From NCBI GenBank assembly GCA_018350325.1, contig JAEVLN010000002.1, positions 3,498,295 through 3,562,294 of the forward strand: a DNA stretch of 64,000 nucleotides. The letters run 5' to 3'. This DNA is from Globodera rostochiensis. Lineage: Eukaryota > Nematoda > Chromadorea > Rhabditida > Heteroderidae. Within the stretch, counting starts at the first letter, position 1. The number at the start of each line of letters is the position of its first letter. Positions 26,725-37,680 of the stretch are shown in pieces. Under the pieces are notes generated by a model. That model worked only from the letters and a program-made list of their open reading frames with translations, had not been told where the DNA came from and searched no databases. The position numbers were made by a program, and so were the translations under genes.

Positions 26725-29700
26725 TCATAGTCCATCGTCGACCAACGGCTTTTTCTTTGGAAGTTCTGCCGCTAAAGTCAATAATATTTAATGCGGAATG
26801 CACCTCAATTGACCTCTTTCCCCGTCTTTTTCAGTCGTCGCGTCCGTTTTGTTGTAGGCCACCGAACGGATGGGTAACTCGGCCTGGTCGTGGACGTATG
26901 CCTCGTTGCTAAAGGGTTGAGACATTTTCCCCTGATTCTATGAATGTCTGGGCAAAATCCCGAGGATCGATCGATTATAAATTGTTTTGCTAAAAGCGCG
27001 CTTCACCTCATCCCCGCCACTCCTCCGCCTTTTGCCGTCGAAAGTTCTCCACGACCGCCGTCGTTTTGAATATCTGTGTGCCAAAATCAAAGTGTTATTG
27101 CCAAAATGTAAAGGCAAATTACGCCCACAAGGGGAAGGGGAAGGTTCACAACCGATTTGTCGCATTTTGTCCACGATGGACTTGGCCTCTGTTCCTTCTT
27201 CGGCCAAATCAATGAGCAGTTCGTCTCCTGCCGCCCCTCCGTTGTCTTTGTGCTGTTTCGTCCCACTTCCGCTGGCGACCATCGAAAGGTCGACGCCCTT
27301 CGCGTTGTAATTGGTCATGCACCGATCGTACTTCTCAAAAGTGGAGTTCAGCTCGTCGTTCACGGACAAAAGTTCAACTGTCAACGGGGAAAGTTCGTAA
27401 ATCGTCAGGAAAAAGTCAACAGAGACCCGGAGACAATGCAAACAATGGCAACGGAAAAACTGCAAAAATAAATCCCTTTTTGAATTTATCACCCCACCAG
27501 CATCACTAATTTTAAGTCATTTTTTAATTACAAATTAAATTGGCATCCAAACATGACACTCACAAATGACTTCCTCGTTGGTGACGGACGGAATGAGCTC
27601 CAAAACGCGCTTTTGCATCTCTTTGCAGGTCGAATACAGTTCCTGCAACACAACCATCACAAAATTATAAATGTTTTCTTAAACAAAACTTTTGCAGTTT
27701 TGGGAAAGTAATATTAATTTGACCGCAACAGCACACTCACTCTGATGAAATGAAAGTCGTCCGGCGCTTCCGTTTCCGTGCCCTCGTTTGTCGGCTTCAT
27801 CTGAGCCACCAACTCGCGCAGAACCGTCAGATTGACTTGGACAAGATCCAACTCTGAGCGAAGTTTGGCCATTTGTTCTGGCGTGGCCTCCACCGGACCG
27901 ACACTTCCGTTGTTGACAAATTGTTGCTGTTGTTGAGATTGGGGTTGGGCCAACGGCTGCTCGCTCTCAAAATAGCGGATTAAATAAATAAACAAACGCT
28001 ATTTTATTCTATCCAAATAGCGTTTAAAAATATTCAGATAATCTTTGAAATAAAAACATAACCAAATAATACAAAACAATACAAAAAAGTTCTGCAAAAA
28101 CTGTTAAAATACCGGCAGAGGAAAGGTTTGTGTGGCGACTTTGGCATTCCCTCGCTGCTGCTGATCGATTACAGACGGAAAAACGGTCTAAAAAAACAAA
28201 CCGAAAGACCACACGATAAAACTAAAAAAGGAAAAGCACAAAATTTATAATTTAAATAGAGACAATTTTGGACGAATAAAAGAAAGTTTGGCTAAAAATG
28301 GCACACCCAAAACATCCACAAGCAAAGCAATTGAGCACAATAATCGACGGAGTTGTCAAAAATCCGACAGAAGCCGCGTCAAAAAATTTTATACCCAAAC
28401 ATTGGGGGACAAAATCTTAAAATTTGTTTCCCATAATTTATATTACACCAAAATCATGCGTTTAAATCATTAAAAATTTCAATTCACCCAAAAATGCAAT
28501 TTCCAATAAGATAAGCGGCGTATTCATAATCAAGGCTGTGTCAAAAACAACATTTTTCAAATTTTTTTTTTTTTGGTTTTCAAAAGGAAATCGGTAGAAA
28601 AGCTCAAATCGAAAGGTTTGGACGCAGCCCTGTTCATAATAAAGTAAACAGTCAAAGAAATTAGACAATATGAACTCTTTTTTCATTACCTGTTTGGGCG
28701 TGATGATTGGTGCCATTGCATCAATGTTGGTGGCCGGAAACTCAACACCTTTGGCCCGAAACTCGTCGTACAGCTCCACCACGCCCGACAATGGCGGGTC
28801 ATCACGAAAAGCGTCAGCCCACGACTAAACACACAATTTGCAAAAATTCTAAATTTGTTTAATCCAAATTAAGAACATTTGCTGTTTTACCACACTATTA
28901 TTACAATAAAAAGAATAATGTTTTATCTTCAAAATAGTTTTGGTCGAAAGTTGGTGCCTACTTGGATGATGCTGAGCACGCGTTCCTGCACAATTTGTGG
29001 AGCGTCATGTTTGGTACTGATCATTTTGACCAATTCGCCCACAAACTCTCGGTTTGTCACCAGGACCGCGAAACGCTGATCACAGTTTTTTACGCACGTC
29101 TCCAACACGGTCAAAGTGTACATCACACTGAAAGAGTCAGCCCTGGTGCAGCAAAAATCGGTCCGGCCCGTCCAATATTCGTAATGGTCAGTTTTAGCGG
29201 AAGAATCCCGAACTCGAAAATAGTTTAACTAATCTTGAACCCGAATTCTAATAATCATCAGAATTCTAGTAGATTTTGTTCGTTCGGTTTGTCTCTGTTT
29301 TCTCACATTGCGTTGTTTTTGCCCATTTGCGTTTGCAGACGCTTTTTGATGGCTCTAACGGCGTCCCTAGGCCTGTCAAAGAAACAACTTTAGTTCGTTA
29401 TTTTGCTAAATTACTTCCAAAATCCAACCCGTCATTTGTGCCGTTGATAAAATCGCATATTTCCATGTTGAGACCCCAATTTTCGGTGGCCAATTTGGTA
29501 GCATCGGTTGCCAATTCTGAATTACGTATTAAAGAGCTAAAAAAAATCAGTCTCTTCAATATAATCCCAGAGCAACCGACCAATTTTGCGTCCGACAAGA
29601 GTCCCGAAAGGGTCCCCCTGGAAGAAGTCGGTCACCCGTTGGCCGACACTCTGCGCCGCCTCCCCGACGCGTTCCATGGCGTTGGCCATTTGCTCCTGCA

Positions 29701-29770
29701 AATGGGCCGTGGTTGTGTTCGATGTGTTTGGTTGTGACTCTCCTCCCCCACTCTGCGGACGATGGGCCAT
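26725..29770 (-). CDS. TOM1: TOM1 homologue (VHS-GAT endosomal adaptor)
   Basis: Minus-strand exons: 29770-29581, 29516-29429, 29372-29307, 29127-28962, 28824-28690, 28187-28113, 27965-27741, 27642-27564 and 27377-27153, then a less certain C-terminal part at 27073-27007, 26937-26814 and 26771-26725. The VHS domain (first about 180 residues) shows [62 protein letters not shown] and [18 protein letters not shown]. The GAT domain shows [34 protein letters not shown] and [18 protein letters not shown]. The acidic LIDLAEEG resembles a clathrin-box region, and the end ([11 protein letters not shown]) resembles the human tail. TOM1 sorts ubiquitinated cargo at endosomes with Tollip and clathrin. 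Phase across the third-last join is not resolved. Intron 5 carries a 102-bp hAT-like MITE. Confidence 0.93.
28531..28632. mobile_element. 102-bp hAT-like MITE in TOM1 intron
   Basis: The ends are imperfect inverted repeats (CAAGGCTGTGTC and GACGCAGCCCTG) flanked by identical 8-bp TTCATAAT (28523-28530 and 28633-28640). The ends match the larger element at 37681 (CAGGGCTGCGTC), so this is a deletion derivative of that family. Confidence 0.8.
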
Positions 29771-30466
29771 TTGAGCAGAAAAAACAACGGACGGAGAGGT
29801 GATGAAATTGTATGTATTGTGTTTGGTTTGGGAAGAATCGATTTCGGCAAAAGGAAGAAAATGATGGATAAGGATCTCACTTGTAAAAAATTCGGTAAAA
29901 TTGAAGAATATCAAAAATTTTGGTTTTGCTAATATTATATATCAATCAACTCCCCTCGTCGAGACAAATCGAATGGTATCAAAATTTTTATTAGGAAACC
30001 ACTTTGAACCGGTTTTGAACCGGTTCAAATTTTGGGTAAAATTAGTAGAAAATTTTTTTATTCGAAAAATTATCTGAAAATATGTTATTTGATACGCTGA
30101 TTACGAATTCGTCAATAAGCGGGTTTTGAACCGGCTTAAATTTTTGCAAATTAAGGAAAAAAGCAACTTTTAAGTAACAAAAGCCATCAGTTAACCGAAA
30201 TTCTCGGTTCGATTTGAAACCATCAACTCCAGTCAATTGCGCCATTGAATTTTGCTAAGCGATGTAGTACATTTGAGCTTACATTTGGCTTCGATACCAA
30301 TTTTGCAAAAATCTTCTAGTGTGCCCAGCTTAATCGACCTGTCTGTTATCAAGCTCTCTACAAAAAATAAGGAAATCGGACTGGTTTAAAAAAATGCTCT
30401 GTTTAAAGTGAATCCAACAATATTTCCTTATTTGGATTGTTTCTTTTTTGTCGTCAGTGTAAAAAC
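29771..30466. other. Upstream region of TOM1 and repeat-flanking DNA
   Basis: Should contain the TOM1 promoter. No gene was recognised. Short repeats of the form GAACCGGTTTTGAACCGG occur at about 30007-30028, with a related string at 30120. The last 8 bases (GTAAAAAC) are one target-site duplication of the next element. Confidence 0.4.
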
Positions 30467-31842
30467 TAGAGACCGGTCGAGACGAGATCTCGTCTCGAGA
30501 TCTCGAAAATCTCGACGAGATTCTCGGGAAATCTCGTCGTCTCGGCATCTCGTCTCGAATAAAACTGAATTTTCGAGATCCGAGATTTTTTCGAGAATCT
30601 CGTCTCGAGTCTCGCTCGAAAAAAGCTCGAGATTCTAGTGCTCCCTTCTTACCCCTACAAAATTATGTGGAGTTTCTGAGAATTTTGAAAAAAAAATATA
30701 TTTTCATAAAATCTCGACTGTTCCGGGCCGAGATTTTTGAGTAGGGGTCATTAGCGTCCGGCCACTAGCGTCCCAGGCCACTAGGCCACTAGCGTCCCAG
30801 GCCACTAGCGTCCCAGGCCACTAGCGTCCCAGCCACTAGCGTCCCAACCAAAAAATATTTTTTATTTTATTTTTTAATAACTAAATTACAGTTCAAATCT
30901 AAGATTTTGAAAATCAATGATTTTTTATTATTTTTTTACCAACCGGTTTTATAGGTTTTCTTAGTTGCTGAAGATGGAATAAGCAAAAATTTTAGGGGGC
31001 TCGACCTTTAAACCGGTTTTTGAACCAGTTCGCGGACCTTTTTTGGTCAAAAGTTCGTTAGGCTTAGGCCTAAGCTACCCTGGCTTGGGGTTTGTTAGGC
31101 TTAGGCCTAACCAATCCGGCTTAGGAGTTACTTAGTTGTTTTTTCCTTAATTAAAAAAATAAAAATCATTGATTCTCAAAATCTTAGATGTTGTCAGATC
31201 TTAAAAATATTGTCAATTCGTGATCAGCGCCCTTGAAAACCCCTATATGATGTTTTCAGCAGATTTGGGGAGGGGTCGTATAACGGAAAAGTACCCATAG
31301 ACAAAGAAAAAATCAAAAATTTTAAAATGTATTTGAACTGTAATTTGGTTATTAAAAAATAAAATAAAAAATATTTTTTGGTTGGGACGCTAGTGGCCGG
31401 GACGCTAGTGGCCGGGACGCTAGTGGCCGGGACGCTAGTGGCTCGGGACGCTAGTGGCCGGGACGCTAGTGGCTCGGGACGCTAGTGGCTCGGGACGCTA
31501 GTGGCCGGGACGCTAGTGGCTCGGGACGCTAGTGGCCGGGACGCTAGTGGCCGGGACGCTAGTGGCCGGGACGCTAGTGGCTCGGGACGCTAGTGGCCGG
31601 GACGCTAGTGGCCGGGACGCTAGTGGCTCGGGACGCTAGTGGCCGGGACGCTAGTGGCTCGGGACGCTAGTGGCCGGGACGCTAGTGGCTCGGGACGCTA
31701 GTGGCCCGCTTCGGAGATTTTTCGAGATCCGAGATTTTTCGAGAATCTTGTCTCGACATCTCGTCTCGACTAAAATGAGCTTCACGAGATTTTTTCGAGA
31801 ATCTCGTCTCGAGTCTCGCTCGAAGCTCAAGTCCGGTCTCTA
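30467..31842. mobile_element. Foldback hAT-like element, 1,376 bp, with asymmetric satellite arms
   Basis: TAGAGACCGG at 30467 and its inverse CCGGTCTCTA at 31833-31842 are flanked by identical 8-bp GTAAAAAC (30459-30466 and 31843-31850). Inside each end are CTCGTCTCGAG-rich blocks. Next comes a tandem repeat of the 13-bp core GGGACGCTAGTGG: about four copies in the left arm (30760-30845, inverted) and more than twenty in the right arm (31383-31705). An inner inverted pair (about 30850-30900 and 31325-31380) is AT-rich. No transposase frame is present. Confidence 0.85.
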
Positions 31843-32005
31843 GTAAAAACTATCAATTTTAAATATTTTAGGTACAAATAATTCCTCTATCATAAATACC
31901 ATTTAAAGTTCAGCAGATGGTACGTACATACATCGATGAATTAACAATAAACGAATGAATCAACAATCGATTCGAAATTTCAATGTCTTCCCTTTCTTCC
32001 CATCG

Positions 32006-32441
32006 TTACTCATCTTCTTTTTTGCCATTCTTCTTTTGCTTTTTCGCCTCTTCTACCTCCGGGATTAAACGTTCGCCGCCACTGATCTGATCGGAGACCC
32101 AACGCAAATACGGCTCGGACCCGTACTCAACAGGCAATGCCACGAACTCGGGGACCTCGTAACTGGGAATAGAACAGATCGCTTTTCTTTCACCAAAGTA
32201 GTAAAATTTACGGGTGGAGCTTCATCACAAGTTCTCTGAGCTGCTCCAACCGTTCCTGACCCGTCTTAATGATAAGCATCGACTCAGAATCCTCTTGCAC
32301 CTTTCCCTTCCATTCGTAGATGGAAGTGAGTTGAGGTACAATGTTTACACAAGCGGCCAGCCGACTGCGGACCAATTCGTGCGCAATTCGTTTGCCAATT
32401 TCCATGGAAGGGACGGTTACGTAGACGACTTTGATCAGCAT
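32006..32441 (-). CDS. CUTA: CutA-like divalent-cation tolerance protein
   Basis: Two exons, 32441-32212 and 32162-32006, give 128 residues. Nearly the whole CutA fold is present: VVYVTVPSMEIGKRIAHELV, LAACVNIVPQLTSIYEWKGK, VQEDSESMLIIKTGQERLEQ, then HPYEVPEFVALPVEYGSEPY and LRWVSDQI. CutA1 proteins form very stable trimers. In bacteria they affect copper tolerance, and in animals they are linked to acetylcholinesterase anchoring, though the mechanism is unsettled. The start codon is the first one possible and gives no signal peptide, so a cytosolic form is predicted. The 3' end lies 156 bp from the foldback element. The last dozen residues are Lys/Glu-rich. Confidence 0.95.
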
Positions 32442-32520
32442 TTTGAGTTGAAAAAAACGGCAATGGTGCGGAATTGCGGTCCCGACGAAAAAAAATTAAA
32501 AAATCAGAATGGACGTTTTT

Positions 32521-33452
32521 TAGGGTAAAATATCAACTCGTTCCCCGCCAACTCGTTCCCCACCTACGACTCGTTCCCTTTGTATCGACTCGTTCCCCTC
32601 TATAAAAAAAGCTTTAAACCCCAACAAAATCTTATAACTTGTGCGAAAACACGAGTCCAAGTTCCATTTTTGCGTATGTTGAACCCCGGACCCGTATTCG
32701 AACAATTGGTCGAAAAAAACAAAATTTTCCAAAAAAAAATTTGGTTTAAGTCGGTATTGGGCGCGGTACGATTGGGCGCCAACAAGTTTTTCGTTAAAAC
32801 TTTGTTTAAAGTCAACCAAACCAAACATTCTTGGTATCATTCAAAAGCATGTAATAAGTAGAAGCTTTCAAAGGCAAAAGCTAAGCGATTCGACTTAAAT
32901 TATGACGTCACCACGACAAAAATGGCATTTTCACATGTTTTAAACCTATAACCTTTTTTTGAAAAGACGAATCGGTTAGTTAAGCTTGATAAAAGGTTCA
33001 GCATACTGAGAGCTTTTGTATTATACCAATTTTGTTTGGTTTGCTTCGGGCGCCGGTGGCGGCACCGAACGTGCCGGCGCCCAATCGTATGCTCCGTTTT
33101 AAGTCGTTCAAAATTCAAAATGCATGTAAGTATGAAGGGAAGAGCGAAAGGATATGCATTTACACGATTTTGAAACAGAAAATTGATTTTGAAAACAATT
33201 GTTTTCGAAAAATAATTTTTAACCAATATATTTTTAATGACTTAAAAAAAAATTTTTTTTTTGAAAATGTGATTTCGTACGACCAATTGTTCGAATTCGG
33301 GTCCGGGGTTCAACATACGCAAAAATGTAGCTTGAATTCGTGTTTTCGCACAGGTTATGAAGGGTTTAAAGCCTTTTTTATAGAGGGGAACGAGTCGATA
33401 CAAAGGGAACGAGTTGGCGGGGAACGAGTCGATATCGGTCCGTTTCAGGGTA
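32521..33452. repeat. Large inverted-repeat (foldback) element
   Basis: About 200-230 bp at the left (with CAACTCGTTCCCCGCCAACT at 32533, then TTGAACCCCGGACCCGTATT) is repeated inverted on the right (GGTTCAACATACGCAAAAAT near 33308, and GGCGGGGAACGAGTCGATAT near 33417). The centre carries a GC-rich hairpin GCGCCGGTGGCGGCACCG near 33050. No coding capacity was recognised. It is followed at about 33465-33670 by a copy of the family seen at 300-500. Confidence 0.75.
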
Positions 33453-33850
33453 TAAATAAGCGTAGAACACTAATCCGAGCTCGGATCATGCGAATGTCGA
33501 AGTCGAACCCCGAACCCGAATTCGAACCTTTTTCCGAAATTCCAGAAACGTGAAAAATAATTTATGTTGAGTCCAAAAAGGTTAAAATTTTCTAAAAATC
33601 CATGAAAACATTTGTAATCATGAGAAAACAAAACAATTCAATTGTTATCTGGATAGAAATGTGCAATAAAACCCAATGCCATATTTAATCGCTATTTCCT
33701 TTTAAGTTACAGTGAGACAAAGATTTTATGTAGCTAGTTAAAATAAAATGCTACATATGTACAGCGTTTTTAGAATTTCAAAATCTATTATATTCGTGCA
33801 GTTTTCCTCAAACTTTTCACGTTTGTCTCACTTTCTGGGATGTCTTGGGG
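33453..33850. repeat. MITE-like half copy and upstream region of next gene
   Basis: From about 33465 to 33670 the sequence parallels 309-510 for about 200 bp (CGTAGAACAC, AATGTCGAA, CCCGAATTC, CAAAAAGGTTAAAA and GAAATGTGCAATA in the same order), as a direct diverged copy of that family. The remainder is the upstream region of the gene starting at 33851. Confidence 0.55.
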
Positions 33851-36835
33851 ATGTTCTACACGTCAGTGCCACCACTTGATCATGGCCTTTTGGAATTTCC
33901 AACTAATTCGTACGGCGGCTTTGCTTATCGGTCGAACACGCTGGAAAACCCGACGACGAGCGGGGGGTCGATATCAGAAGATCCGACGAAGCGATTCGTC
34001 ACGGAACACAAGTTTATCGGTTAAAAAAAACTTGGTAGATATACTAATTTTTAGTCTCGCACTTTTCTGGCGTCGTTTGGGCCTATACCCTCACTCAATG
34101 GCATTCCCCGTGCCGCTTCTGTCAACTTCGGACGATTACGCAATTGGCACGCGAAATCGGCCGCCAGGGAACATCCGTGCGGACTGCGCACTGATCAGGT
34201 CGCTTGATTGATCAGATGGAATCCGTGTGAATATTTAACCTTTTTGCAGATATCGTCAACGGAATTTGTTGGCTGGTGAACTTGTTCAGGTTTTGTTTTT
34301 GTCGATAATTATCGCTTTTCACAAAACCTTAAAGGGTTCTCTCGGATTTAAATCTTTTAAAGGCATAGGGCGTACGCCCTCAAAACTTTTTCTGTCTACC
34401 TTGCTTTGATATTAGCCGATTTTTACTTAGGATGACGGTTTGATTCAAATTTGGACGGTCAACGACTCTTCCGATCACAAACAGTTGCTTCATTACAAAT
34501 TGCGATTCGCCGAAAATCGCCGTTCTTGCGGACGGAAAAATTTGCTTTGTTTGGAAAGGGCACAAACGGAAGATGCATTTGGCCGCATGGATTTGGACAA
34601 CGAAGTGTTGCAATTGAAGGCTTTCAACTCGTCCGACGGATGTGGGAGGAAAGGTCTTTATGAGGACGAAAAACTCCTTGGAGTTGGCCAACACAATAGA
34701 AGTGAGGCATTTGCCTATTCAAAATTTGGACATTTTAATTCTTTTTGTTTTAAGAAAAGTGTTTCTCGCGTTTTCCGTTCTCAAACCATCGCATTCACTC
34801 AAATCCCTCACTTGGACGAGGAACTCGCAGTGGTCGACTCGCGTGGAATGCTTTTTTGGGGTCCGACTGATGTTCCGAATTCCTTCACGCGTTTTAAATG
34901 TCCGATGGTGCTCAAGGTCGGACCGTACTTGTGTCTTTGGCATTACCTTATTTTTGCTGTTAGGACATTTGTTCAACGGACTGTCCCCGAGTTTTGCTGT
35001 CCCTCGATGAAAGAGAGGTGCGTCAGTTGGACCTGCGCGAGTCAAACTGTGTCGGCCAACTGCTCTTTTCACATTCCATCATCCAAACTTCGCATGGACC
35101 CTTTTCCGATCAGTTTCATTCTTCTTTGACAGCTCGGGACCGCCTTTATCACGTTAACTCGATTGAAGTTGGCCTGGAGACTGTGTTGGTGACCAGCGCT
35201 CGTCGCCACACACTAATCGATCGACGTATGCCGTGCGTGACATTGTTAACAATGCCACACGGCGAAATTGACGGGGCAGACTATTCCATCACGGTCAGTA
35301 TGTTTATTGCGCGATTGGGTGCAGTCAGGCGATCTGGATATGCCTTTGCTGTGATAGTTTTTTATAGAATATACGAGTAGGGCTAAGATTTTTAGTTAAA
35401 ATAATGCAATTCATTCCATAAATTCTTTATAATATAATAAACTCAGACTCCGGCTTTTGATGACCCAGAGACAGGAGGGCGTGTGTTTTCGCTCTATTCG
35501 CTCACTCAAACCAAAAAACCAGGCACTTGCAATATTTTGTTCAATGAATTTTATTTAATTGTTTTAGCACTTTCACATTGGTCGTTGATGTACCATCCAA
35601 ACGAATGTTTGTGGTCGTCGTTGGGCTCCAAATACGAAATGGATTCCCCGCGCGCTTCCATCGTTCAATTTGTCCAATTGCACTCCGAAATGCCACAAAT
35701 TGAAACAAATTTTCTACCAGAATTTACACGAGCGTTTCATTATCAGCAGCTGGACAAAGTATTATATTATTTGTTAAATGTTTTGGCGCTAGAATTGTTT
35801 TAGAAAAAATTCTCAAGAAGCAGGGGTAGTCGACTTTTTGAACATTTTGCTTTTCCTTCTCTCCTCTGGGTCAGAAGAATTCATTACGGCACATTAAAAG
35901 AAGACGGTTCCTTGCATCAGATTAAAGACTGCTTTATTAAACTATTTATATTTTGGCTTCTCTAAGGATTTGGCCATCGCGTCCACTCGTGCCATTCTTT
36001 TCCGTCAGATGGAGGGCGGCGACATCTGGTATGAGAATGTTTTCTTCGATCCTTTGCCAAAGCTTCGTCAAGCAGGACAAGGCGATGCCGAAGTGGGCAA
36101 CGATGTATTTAATTAATTGTCTGTATATAAACGGCGGTTATGTTTGATCTTTGAAGGACGATTATGAGGGCAGCTTCGTTATGAAGCCAATTGACGAAGC
36201 CAAAATGAAACAAAAAGCTCTGAAACAAATTGCCGACTTTCAAACGGCTCGAACTTTGGTGGGGAAACCGATAAGACCGCACTTCTTCGAGGGGGTTCAG
36301 GACGAGTTGATGGCTTTCAATCAGTCAAAACTTCGACAGGTCGCTTTTGCTGCCCAACTTAAGGCTTTTTGATTTTACAGATTGTCGACCTCACTTCATT
36401 GGAAATTGCCTCTGAATTTGAGCGCCCAAGAGATCCGAATTCTTTCCAAAACGGTGCATCTCCAAGTCCGTCTACCTCAGCGTGTTGCACTTACCCATTT
36501 TCCACTGTCCATCGCATTTCCGATGAGTGTATGGAGATGGAACAAATGCAATTCAATAATTTTGATGAGCAATTTGAGGGGCACGAAGATAAATTGGTAC
36601 GCTTTTAATTTTATTTGATTTTGGAAATTTATGACAACAGTTTTCAACCATTGTGGCGCAAACTTGGCAAAAAACATTGGAACGTTGGCAAGAAGCGAAA
36701 GAAAAGCGGGTCAAAAAGGAATTGGGACTGTTGGAAATTGGAGGTGAGCAACCGAAGTCGGATGGCGATGACGACGGGTCGGATGGCGGTGACGTCGACG
36801 ACGAGGAGGAGGAAGAAGCGGGAGGGATTAGATAA
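33851..36835 (+). CDS. Possible TAF1C/Rrn6-like RNA polymerase I initiation factor subunit (tentative)
   Basis: Best-supported exons: 33851-34019, 34250-34289, 34431 to about 34670, about 34757-34905, 34964-35293, 35447-35522, 35568-35758, from 35804, 35967-36104, 36157-36339, 36381-36596 and 36641-36835. The stretch DDGLIQIWTVN, then LDEELAVVDSRGMLFW, TDCPRVLLSLDEREVRQLDL and VLVTSARRHTLIDRRMP looks like blades of a WD-type propeller. It recalls the TAF1C pattern (HPRVLVYGDRTGVKLLD and LVDERLP), which is a weak, from-memory resemblance. The C-terminus is Glu/Asp-rich after a basic helix (KTLERWQEAKEKR). The exon near 34054-34199 can be read in three frames and its joins are unresolved, and the exon beginning at 35804 has no clear donor. 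The 45-bp intron 35523-35567 would be GC-AG, but read-through also stays in frame. Confidence 0.45.
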
Positions 36836-37680
36836 AAACAAAAAGTGTGTGGAAGATTATTCATTAATCCTTACCTTTTTTTCATTTTTAACTAATTTTC
36901 TCTCTTTTTGGATCGGCCTATGCTTATGCGTTGTTATTCATATTTTTATTAGGGATCGATTGCCCTTTTTTAAAATATAACTTTTATACTTCGCTCGGAA
37001 CATCGTCTGACCGATTTTCTAATGTTTTGAGATTTCTTTCATTGCTTGGCATTAAATTTCGCTTAATTCGTGCAGCAAATTATTATTTTGCGCGTTTCGG
37101 AGTCGTGAAATCCGAATCCGACCTTCATTTCGACCAATTCCGAACACCGGACCCGGATTCGAACAATTTTCAAAACAATTTTTTTCGCTTTTTTCTATTA
37201 AAAGTCGACAATTTCCCGCCATCCATTTGCTCGTTGTTTACTGCAGATTGATAACAAGGTTCAATGACCTTTACTTCTCGATCTCGCTGACCTTTGCAGC
37301 AATATATGATAAGTGAAATTCAAGAATGAGAGATGAGGTGGACAACCAATTCCTCTTTTGCCATTTCCCGCAATATGTCCCTGAACTATGACTCCCTAAT
37401 GCCCAAGTCCCTGATGAAGATTCTGCAATTAATTTTTTCCAATTTTTGCGGGAATTGTGGCCATGAAGCGTTTCTTAAAGATAGGGCAGCGCATGGTCAC
37501 ATCCTTTATTCTGCGGAATGCAAATCAAAATAAATTTTTTGAAAATTGTTCGAATTCGGATTCGGAATTGGTCGAAATGAAGGTCGGATTCGGATTCTAC
37601 AACCCCGAAAACCCCCAGAATCACCTTTTTGCCGCCTAAATACATTTTTGTTTGTTTGTTGACACATAACGCATAAGTAC
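36836..37680. repeat. Downstream region with diverged foldback element (37095-37610)
   Basis: After the stop codon no gene was recognised. Arms at about 37095-37165 and 37535-37610 are inverted copies (AATCCGACCTTCATTTCGAC against GTCGAAATGAAGGTCGGATT) of the family at 3350-3950. A 66-codon frame in the loop (37333) shows no family resemblance. Confidence 0.6.
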
